A DNA stretch of 64,000 nucleotides, taken from contig NRSV01000075.1 in the NCBI GenBank assembly GCA_002286855.1, positions 62,001 through 126,000 on the forward strand, written 5' to 3'. Positions within the stretch are counted from its first letter, which is position 1. Each line of letters begins with the position of its first letter. The DNA comes from Bipolaris cookei (Eukaryota; Ascomycota; Dothideomycetes; Pleosporales; Pleosporaceae). Both the position numbers and the translations under genes were made by a program. Below the pieces are notes generated by a model. It was not told where the DNA came from. It worked only from the letters and a program-made list of their open reading frames with translations, and ran no database searches. Shown piece after piece: positions 32,501 through 41,500 of the stretch.

Positions 32501-33886
32501 AAATTAGATACACCCCACATTTTCCTTTGTTTTCTTTTAATATTAGTACCTTATCTAGATCAGCATTTAAATAAACACTTACTGGTTGAAAAGATGGTGT
32601 AATCGGTGAAGAATTAGTAGAATAACTACGAGATCCTTCATTTAAGGATCATTTCATAAGACTACTTTTATAAAAAAGGTGTTTTCCACGAGGTAAAGCT
32701 GTTATGGATGGTTTATCGTGAATTAATAAACCCAAAGTAGAAGAGAAATTTAGACGATAAAAATAAAAGTTTGATAAGTAAAGTATAGTCAATAAAAAAT
32801 AGCTTAAGTAAAGTAAAAAATTAAAGTGCAGCATAGATAAATAAATAATTGAGGAGATAAAAAAATATTATTCATTAAAAAATATAATGATAATCCAGTT
32901 ACTGACTTAGATCCGCGATTGCCCATTTCTTTTTCAATCATCTTATGACTTATTACCGTACCTGAGTAATTAGTTCAGCCACCTATAACCTTTCGATTAT
33001 GGCTTGGTATCATAAGCTTTAGGACTTCCCCGGAGTTTGCTAGTTTGCCCCGCGTATACGATGACTGTATATTTAGCGATGATTTCCAAGATCATCTTTC
33101 AGGGCTTCAGAAGTGGAATGGTGCAGCGGAAACTTTAAATAAAAATCCTACAGCTATAAACAATAAACTTATGTGTATGTAATAAGATTTATATCAATAA
33201 AGTAATCCAGTAAGGTTATCTTTACTTACATTAGATATGCTAGTAATAATATACAAGCTATCTAAGTTTGTGCTACCAGAATTTGCATAAAGTAAAGCTG
33301 TCCCTAATAGTATAAAACAGGATGATAGTCCCCCTAGTAAAAAATACATAAGACCACCCGATGTAGCGGGTTCTGAATCTCTATAGATAGTTGATAATAA
33401 ATAGAGTCCATAACTTTGTAATTCTATGGATAGAAATATAGATACTAAATCACTAGTAGAAATTAGAAAAACACTACCTGTAACAATAAATAAGATAATT
33501 AATGAGTATTCTATAATTTTAAACTGCTCTCCCATTTTATTTAAAAGTAAGGTTCCGTAATAAATTAGTTTTGTAAATAATAATCTAGCCGGACTGCTAA
33601 ATTCTTTTAATCAAACCTTTCTAGGGTAAAATGAAGTTAGTAATAAGACAACACTAGTTATTAAAAAGATAAACAAGTGAAAAAAATTCGTAGTAGCAGT
33701 CGTATGGAATAATCCACCAAATATTCCTACACCTTTTGCCAAAAATAAAAGATATAAATTGTCATATGCTATAAAAGCTGAAATAAGTAAAATAGTAATA
33801 GTTGCTCTTGAATAAAGGATAGATTTGTCTCGTCTTGATGTAATAGCATTAGATAAAAGTAATAATATTAATGAATTCAGTAGCAT
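29536..33886 (-). CDS. nad2: NADH dehydrogenase subunit 2 (2 exons)
   Basis: ND2, an antiporter-like membrane subunit of complex I. Exon 1 33101-33886 (MLLNSLILLLLSNAITS ... VSAAPFHFWSP) and exon 2 29536-30480 (DVYDAIPTVVTTFVAIIAKI ... RIKRLFAFSTISHVGFILLG ... FAGIPPLIGFFGKQ) give 576 aa, the usual size. The HFWSP/DVYDAIPT junction is the classical intron site. The start is 3 nt from a tRNA-like sequence, which may serve as the 5' processing signal. It shares a zero-gap junction with nad3. Confidence 0.95.
30747..30803. repeat. palindromic element interrupting nad2 intron HEG
   Basis: Hairpin with outer arms TAATTTCTT / AAGAAATTA and inner GTCGTCGTTC / GAACGAAGAC-type arms, inserted in a LAGLIDADG C-terminus whose two halves are otherwise colinear. 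Confidence 0.8.
31522..31585. repeat. GC-rich palindromic element, family A copy 4
   Basis: CTAGTCCCC...GGATAG element in the nad2 intron LAGLIDADG ORF, in frame ([19 protein letters not shown]). Confidence 0.88.
31884..31947. repeat. GC-rich palindromic element, family A copy 5
   Basis: Family A copy at the end of the GIY-YIG NUMOD1 segment in the nad2 intron; in frame. Confidence 0.87.
32453..32510. repeat. palindromic element, CTTTTGC/GCAAAAG type
   Basis: Poly-T/poly-A flanked hairpin inserted in the GIY-YIG domain. A related element with the same arms lies at about 63885-63942. Confidence 0.8.
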
Positions 33887-33888
33887 AG

Positions 33889-33974
33889 TCAGAATAGAGA
33901 GATTCGAACTCTTCTTTTACACCATCCCACTTATTGGGTGAAAGATAGTAAACATTACCCCTTAAATTATTCTG
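33889..33974 (-). tRNA. tRNA-like, anticodon unsure (possibly Glu UUC)
   Basis: Acceptor CAGAATA pairs perfectly with TATTCTG, discriminator A; T arm AAGAG-TTCGAAT-CTCTC has four pairs. The middle is unusual: ACTATC/GATGGT forms an anticodon-like stem, but the loop is too long because it contains CCCA-ATAAG-TGGG. If that 12-nt hairpin is an insertion, the remaining loop CTTTCAC would carry UUC (Glu). The D arm is weak. It lies 2 nt before nad2. Confidence 0.45.
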
Positions 33975-34002
33975 AAATAAGTTGTATAGGTGAACTATTC
34001 AT

Positions 34003-34218
34003 CTAACTATTAAACTTTATCATGCTCTATAACTATTAAACTTTATCATGCTCTATAACTATTAAACTTTATCATGCTCTATAACTATTAAACTTTATCA
34101 TGCTCTATAACTATTAAACTTTAGCATGCTCTATAATTATTAAACTTTAGCATGCTCTATAGCTATTAAACTTTATCATGCTCTATAACTATTAAACTTT
34201 AGCATGCTCTATAATTAT
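34003..34218. repeat. tandem repeat, 26-bp unit, about 8 copies
   Basis: Unit ACTATTAAACTTTATCATGC followed by TCTATA, repeated head to tail with single-base variants (TTTAT/TTTAG, AACT/AATT, AGCT). Confidence 0.92.
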
Positions 34219-34345
34219 TTGTAACAATGGTTGAAATAGAAATATACCCCCCCCCGCATCGGAAATAAAATTATTAAACCAAAAGGCTTTTGATATCCGT
34301 TTAAACTTAAATATATAGTCATAAGGTGTTTTCTATAAAGAATGC

Positions 34346-34418
34346 AAGCCTTTAAAATGAATCGAACATTTATCAGAATATTAACAGTATTCCGCTCTAC
34401 CATTGAGCTATAAAGGCT
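34346..34418 (-). tRNA. trnN: tRNA-Asn (GUU)
   Basis: Complete cloverleaf of 73 nt: acceptor AGCCTTT/AAAGGCT, D arm GCTC-AATGGTA-GAGC, anticodon arm GAATA-CTGTTAA-TATTC with anticodon GTT, T arm with loop TTCGATT. It supplies Asn for mitochondrial translation. Confidence 0.93.
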
Positions 34419-34439
34419 ACTAAATAATGTAATAAAATA

Positions 34440-34940
34440 TCTAGTGCCCAAGAGGGGCTTTACCCTTGCATTTATTTTTTTTTTTCGACGTTATTTCGAG
34501 TGTTCGAAATAACTATCCCTTTTATTTTTTTTTTTCGACGTAATTTCTATAAAATTACTATCCCTGCGGGATGAGCCCCATCGGGGATCTTCCCAAAGGG
34601 TAAGCCCTAGTTTTTTTTTCGACGTTATTTCATAACTAGAAAAAAAAACAAGGGCTAGAAAAAACTCCTCGGGGTCTTCTTTTCGCCCTCCAGCTACAAG
34701 TAGCTGGGGGCCGCGAAGCTGAAGAAAACAAGAAGGAGGCTGCTGCGCTGAGGGATGAGCCCCATCGGGGGTCTTCCCGGGAGAAAAGGGTCAGCCCCCC
34801 TTGGGCTAGAAAAAATTTAGCCCTCCAGTCTTCTTTTAGCCCTCCAGCTACAAGTAGCTGGGGGCCGCGAAGCTGAAGAAAAGAAGACTGGGGGTAAAAA
34901 AAAAAGAACATAGCCATGTTCTTTTTTTTTTTTTGCTGGG
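34440..34940. repeat. cluster of GC-rich palindromes
   Basis: No gene. At least six hairpin elements in series: CGACGTTATTTCGAG...CGAAAT type, ATCCCTGCGGGATGAGCCCC type (about 34555-34607 and a variant about 34751-34810), TTTTTTTCGACGTTATTTCAT...CTAG, two copies of GCCCTCCAGCTACAAGTAGC (about 34686 and 34840) with their arms, and AAAGAACATAGCCATGTTCT (34902-34925). Composite and nested, with poly-T/poly-A joints. Confidence 0.8.
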
Positions 34941-34953
34941 GTAAACGCGGCGG

Positions 34954-35130
34954 GTTAGTTTATCATTTTTAAGTTTAAATAGTTTATTTTATAAAAATTT
35001 ACAATAGTTATAGTAAAACCCTCTAAATTAAGAAGAGCCACATATACTTATAAAATAAATTACTTTACTTCATAATTAAACCAGTAATTAGGCTAATTCC
35101 CTTCTATGGAATTTTATACTATTTTAACCT
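34954..35130. repeat. element B, copy 1
   Basis: Related to 60980-61150 along its length (TTAGTTTATC, TTTACAATAGTTATAGTAAA, CACATATACTTATAAAATAA, TTTACTTCATAATTAA). In both places a palindrome cluster adjoins its left end. No ORF. The stretch 35131-35274 holds nothing I can assign. Confidence 0.65.
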
Positions 35131-35274
35131 GTTTTGAATACCCATTAGAATAAAACTTTCCCTTTTTCTCTCTCTTCCCTGCTTATATTCTACATAGAGT
35201 ATTTTTAAGGCTTTATAATGTTTCTTCCTTTTCATCTCCTTATTATATACTTATCATTCGCAAAAAGTTAAAAT

Positions 35275-35550
35275 AAGTGGTTTGAACACTTAACTTTCCA
35301 CATGTAAAACAAATGTTCTCTTGAATGAGAAAAAAAAAATTTTTTTGTTGGGCTTTACTAAACATTTGTTTATCTTCTCCCTTCATTGCACTAGAAATAT
35401 AAATCTACTTTGCAATTTTCCAGTTACTATAAACTTATTTACTGGGATTTGTTATACTATGTGGTAAAGGTGTTACCTTTCATAACAAGTTAACGGTAAA
35501 ATAACCATTATTTTATAAAAAGCTGTAGAGAGTTCTTAGATAGGTTTTAT
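35275..35550 (-). repeat. structured 3' element, copy 3 (after cox2)
   Basis: Minus-strand copy just behind the cox2 stop: AATGG...CCGTT stem, TTGTTATG...TATAACAAATCCCAG, ACTGGAAAATTGCA, GGGAGAAGATAAACAAATG, TTAGTAAAGCCC, and a terminal AAGTG-TTCAAAC-CACTT stem inside AAAGTT...AACTTT. Part of the middle differs from copies 1 and 2. Confidence 0.7.
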
Positions 35551-35554
35551 CCTA

Positions 35555-38500
35555 CTATTGTTCTTGTAATCAAGATAAGAATTTCTCTAGAGATACAGAT
35601 TCTACAACGATAGGCATAGAACTGTGTAAGATACCACAAATTTCTGAACATTGCGAGTTATTTCTACGTTTATTTAATGTAATTGAATAATACTTATTAC
35701 TACACCAGTCAAAGAAAGTATGTTATTTTTTAACTATTTACTTTTTTGTATAAATATTTATTTTTACATTAAAATAGTTTAGCAAACTATCGTAGAAATC
35801 CCTAAATATAATCAACCAAATGAATATATCTATTTAACAAAAAATATAAAGAATACTTATATTTTTCTGCACCTTTTCAGGAGGGGGCTGACTATATCTT
35901 AAGCGTTATTATTACTAATAACACCAACCACCGTTTAGTCGATGAACTGCATACCAAATATTTTATACTTGGTACTTGGCTGCGGATTGCCCATTGAATA
36001 ATAAATCTTGATTTTACTGTACCACGAGTCATTACCTGTGCCATAAGTTATGTTACCATACTTACTTAGTTAAGATTCCTTTAGGGCTTTCCCGTCAATT
36101 TGATGATTTATAACCGTAGGTTCACTACAGTTTTGGCCATTGTTCAGACCATAGAATGTTCCTAATCTGTTAATTAAAACAGAAAATTGATTTAATCTAC
36201 CTGGGTATGCGTCACATTTAACTCCTAATGCTGGAATAGCAAAGGAGTGGATAACATCTGCAGCAGTAAGAATAAATCTAGTGTGTGTAATTTCAGGAAG
36301 GATAACTCTGTTATCTACTTCTAACATTCTTAACGCTCCATCTTCTAAATCAGATTCAGGTACTAAGTAAGAATCAAACTCAACAAAATCTCCATCACTA
36401 TTTAAGAAATCTGGGTATTCATAACTTCAATATCATTGGTGTCCCTCTGCTAATACAGATAATGAAGGATCTGTAACTTCATCCATTAAATATAATAATT
36501 TAAAAGAAGGGAAAGCTATTAATACTAAGATTAAAGCGGGAGTTATAGTTCAAATTAATTCGATTAATGTCAAAATATTGGACTAAATCTTCTGGGTCTT
36601 TACCCAGTTACGCATATAGTCTCTGAGGATCCCCTTTTTTTTATAAAATGGGTTTCCTGCTGATTATTCATTGTTACATCCTACCTCTGTATGTAAACTG
36701 AAGTCTAACATAGAGGTCCTTATAGGTAGAGCTATCACATATATAAAATATAGTATCTAAGGCTTTAGAAGTTTCCAGCATATAGCGAATTTTTACTCAT
36801 AGTTATTCAAAATTTATTTAGATGAAAACTTATATCTGTCTTTAAATATAGCCCCTGACTGCATATACCTAATAACAGTACTACCACTGATATCTAAGAA
36901 TTTTGCAGCTCTTCTAGCTGAAACAAAACTACCTATTAATTCAAACCCTTTTGAAGAAGATTTTTCATAAATATTAACAGGGTTTCCATGTGTTTTACTC
37001 ATTTTATCTTTAGTTTCACATGAATGTTTTCTATTTAAAGCTCTTTGTCTCATAAGCTCTTTAGTATCCTCATTGCGGGTTTTTCCATATAGAGGGTTGT
37101 TTTCACCTGCTTTACTTAAACTCATTATTTTCTTAGTCTCTTCTGTGTGGAAACGACCAAATAGAGCAGATTTGTCTCCAGTATAAATACCTTTCAATGC
37201 TTTACTTATTTTTAATTTGGTTTCCTCAGCGCAGCAGCCTCAGTCTTCTTTTCTTTGAGAAGAAGACGCCGAGGCTGATTGTTTAAAACCTAAAGAACTA
37301 CCTGCTATTTTTAAAATATTATACTGGGGATTGAATTTGTCTAGGTAGTGTTGCTCTCTCGCAGTTAGGTCACATCTATCACAATATTCCAATATGGATA
37401 CAGAAAAATTAGCATATCCGTATTTTATTAAAGCCCTACTTATAATAAGTTCTTTTCTACTTTTTATATAGCTAATTGTAAAATATTTTCTAAATCTTTT
37501 GGACAGATCTATAGATTGTCCTATATACATATCACCTGTAAGTAAATTAGTTCACATGTAAATACCAGACTTACCTGTGTTTTCTTTTAAAATAGCCTTT
37601 TTCATAGAATAAGCATTTACGTAAACTAAAGGGTTAATACTATCTTTATTCACATTTGACAGTTTGGTATTATATTGATCTTGCTCTTTATTAGTTGAAG
37701 TATAATAAGTCCGTACAGGAAATAAGAATTTATGGTTTAAGGGATTTATAGCACTAAATTTTGAGTACTTTTGAGTAGGCACATTAATACCGTGGTTAAG
37801 ATATTTGTTACTTATAGGTGTTTTAGAACTATCAAAATTTTTAATAATAGCTCCTTGTATTCAACCTACACTAAATAAAATAGCAACTAAGTAATACATA
37901 ATATTATCCGCTTTTTCATTAGAATATAATAAGTTTATAAACCCAGCCGCGGGAGATTACGCCCCCTTATAGCTTCCTTCACTAAAACTTAGTTTACGGT
38001 AGGCAGCAGAGAGAACATTTATATTTTAAACTTATTATACCTAATATACCAATAAATAAATCTGCTAGTTTGAGTAGTTACTTTTTATATTTGTGTGGAT
38101 ATTAAAGTTATTTAATGGCTAATTTCTCATCAATTTACTATATACTCGTACGGTATATAAATTAATGAATCCTAGACTTTCTATAGCTAATACTACAAAA
38201 TGTTTCTAATTATTATCATCTTCCTTCCTAAATGTATTCATTTGATGTTTTATTTTTAATATCTTCTCAGATCCCTCGTTAGTAAGATGAGCTTTCGAAG
38301 TCATTATTTTGGCGATATCCGCCCAACATTCAAATTCTTTACGCTTAGAACCCAGTATTGGGAAATTTGTAAAGAAAGGAATGATAATTTTATTTATATC
38401 TGGTAACTTAGTTACAACATAATTATCGTAAACCATTCTAGATACTTCAACTCTACCGCAGTTAAAGAAAGAACAAATTTTGTGCATAACTAAAGAATCC

Positions 38501-41500
38501 CGACTGTGCTGTGTAATTTGACAACCTAGCCCAAATCTAAGCTCATTGTTCTTATTGTAAATAGACTTTACAAAGAAACAACCTTCAGCGTCCATAAAAC
38601 CAGCTACCCAGTAAGGGTTTAAACTCTCAGGTGTTACCACCACAGGAATTTCTTTCCCCTTAATATAAGGAAATTTTTCCTGTAGTTTTGCGGGCAACCC
38701 TTTATTCATAGAAGCCCTTATAGCTAGAATTTTATTAAACCCTTCAACAGTTAAATGCTGTTTATTTTTAATACATTCTAAGGCTTCCTTGAATAGTAAG
38801 TAATCTCCCCCTTTTTTTGTGATTAAAGGGTAAAGGTCAAAATGATTTAGAATAATATCTAAATCCTTAATAGCAAAAATTCTATACTCCACCATATTAG
38901 ACCGACTACTAGGTTTTACTACCCCTACGCCACCAAAAAACTCTTTAAGTAATAATAAAAATTCTTCATCCTTTTTGTGTAAAGCTATAGAAAAACCAGG
39001 ATTAACATAATAACCTAATTTATATCTAGGGTTTTCACCTATGGCTAAATGAAAACATGCCTCACCATCACAAAACCCTGTCACATAAGCAGGGTATAAC
39101 TTATTTAAATTAGCAGAAAAAGCAGCATTTAGGTTAAATTTAGCTGAATGCGTTTTCGATCCAAATTTAGGATCATTCCGTCATGCAAGGCTTAACCAAA
39201 AGGAATTTTCCGTATATTTATTCAATAACATAAGATCTATACAATTTCGCCGTATACCGTGCTAATCTTAAATAAAGTAAGTCCGGCTTAGCAGAAAGCT
39301 TACCTAGTAAGTATTTTAAACTCGTAAGTCTTTACTTCCTAAGTTCTTATGTTATTAAATCGAGATTAATATTAAACTATTTGTCATCTCCGCGTTTTTA
39401 CGGTATAAATTTAAGCAAACTCTGACCCAGCCAGGTTTTATTTTTTTAATTCTCATAGAGAATATAAAAAAAAATTAGGTGATACGCAGAAGTCCCCGGC
39501 TATTACATAAAGCTCTTGAGGGAGACTTCGTATTTCGTATAGCTTACCGTTAACTTCTTAGTAGAAGTGAGAACTGGTCAGTACCCTGGAAGGGTTTAAA
39601 TAGAGCCTGCTAGGATTTTTTCATGCTATATATTTATTTATTTAGATCCTTTGATTTCTCAAAGGGCCAGAGTACACCTTACAGTTAAAAAACTGAAGAG
39701 TCGTCTACTCGTTGCTCTTATACAATAAAATATTATTTTACTGATTTAGATCCGCGATTTTCCATTTTAAGCTGTTCTAACTTCTATCTCTAACCTTATT
39801 ACCTTACCTTAGTTATTAATTAAGCCAGATAAAAATTGACTTTATATCCTTGGTAGTTAGAGCTTTAGGACGTCCCCGGAGTTTGACTCTTATACACAAA
39901 ATTCATGTAATTCTACTAAAGCTTCCATTTGTGGGCTAGCACTATCTTGGAAGTAAAGTCCTCAAGCTCTAGGTGCATCACATATAAATTCGTTTGATAT
40001 AGTAAATAAAAAGCTTATACCTAGAAAAAGAGAACTTAATATACCACTACTTTGTAATGGTAAGCTAGTAAATGCGTGAGGTTTAGGTGGGCTATGTAAT
40101 GCTCATTCTAATCCTGGAGCACATTTATCTTTAAGTATACGTAAGTAATCACTAAATAATTGAGGAACGGCTCAAGGGTATCCAAAGATAGCTTTACCTT
40201 TAACAAGTTGTAAGTATACAATATGTAAGAATAATGCTGTAGCAGCTACAGAAATTATAGAACCGATACTACTAATAAAGTTTCAACCTGTAAAAGCATC
40301 AGGATAATCACTAATTCTACGTGGCATACCTTGTAGACCTAAGAAATGTTGCATATTACATATATGCGTACGTATTGAAAACTTTATAATTTATCTTTAT
40401 AGCTATATATTTTACCTTTAAAAGAATTTCCATTTTCAATTAAACTTTTCAATGTATAATAATTAATTTTAGCATATTTTAACGCTTTTGACACACCATT
40501 AATTTTGTCAATTAATTGATGTGTACTACTATCAAATACATAAATTGTTTTTCTAAAAGATACTTCTTTTGCTATTCCCCTGCGGGGAATCCCTTTAGGA
40601 TTCCCTAAGGGGAATCCCGCAAGGGATTAGTAAAAAGTCCTGGAATAGAATATTTTAAAGTCTCTCTTTGTTCATTGAACTTCTAATTTTAATTATTTTA
40701 GCTAGTCCTTTTTCTGTTAAATGTTCTTTGGTTTTTACTATCTCTACTACTTTACACCAATTATTGAAATCTTTCGATTTCTCACCTAAGATTTTATTTT
40801 TTAAAAAGAAAGGGATAATTTTATTTATGTGATCAGAAAGTTTAATAACGATAAAATCACCATATTCTGCTCTTTGAGCAGAATAATATTTTCCACATTC
40901 AAAATAATTAATAAAACTTTTCATTAAAAATTCATCACGAGTGTGTTGAGTTATTTGGAATATTAAACGTACTTGTTTACCAGTTTTAATAGTATTACTA
41001 GATAACAATTTTACACCAAAATAACCTTCACCACTTGTAAAACCAGCAACTCATTGAGGGCACAATGGCTGCAAAGCATAAATAGGTCTAGAAACAGGTT
41101 TACATAGAGGGAAAGCAACTTTTAAGCTATCAGATAAACCTAAATTCATCGAAGCTTTTATAGCTACTAATTTTTCTAATCCTACCTGAGTTAAATGCTC
41201 TTTACTGCTCATAAGTTCTACAGCTCTTGAGAATAATTCAAAGTCTGCTTTTTTATTGGTGTTTAAAGGATATTGTTGAAAGTGAGGAATTATAATATCA
41301 ATCATTTGGTTTAGATTATTAACTCTATATGTTACTTTATCTACACCAAATTTGGTAACTAAACCTGCACCTTTAAAATACGCATGAATTTGATTTAATA
41401 ATTCCTCATCTTTCGCATGTAAAGTAATTTCAAATCTAACTCCTACACTTCATCCAATATGTCTTTCTTTGGATGATAGAATAGAAAGCATAAAGGATCC

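Larger units (their letters stand above)
31826..32840 (-). pseudogene. GIY-YIG endonuclease nested in nad2 intron, broken
   Basis: The GIY-YIG domain is interrupted after GKCGVYLI by a hairpin (CTTTTGC ... GCAAAAG, about 32453-32510); the rest of the domain, NVINGKSYVGSSISLHRRFK, resumes beyond it, then a frame change near 32335. The open C-terminal piece 31826-32329 has the catalytic Glu region (ISREQYYLDLLKPAYNIL), one NUMOD3 (GSKHSEETKAKI) and a NUMOD1 that ends in a family A element ([19 protein letters not shown]). At least three lesions. Confidence 0.75.
30481..33100 (-). other. nad2 group I intron
   Basis: 2.6 kb between SP and DVYD. Second-type core, but split: GGGCAATCGCGGATCTAAG lies at about 32909-32927 whereas GAGCAACGAG and TAAGATGTACTCTA lie at about 31805 and 31758-31771. 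A GIY-YIG gene occupies the space between them and a LAGLIDADG gene follows the core. Confidence 0.85.

Noticed and set aside
34003..34218. CRISPR-like array
   Set aside because: Units are directly adjacent with no spacers; it is a simple tandem repeat in a mitochondrial genome.
34636..34917. Minus-strand 93-codon frame in the palindrome cluster
   Set aside because: It consists only of translated GC palindromes and poly-T/A joints; no independent protein signal.
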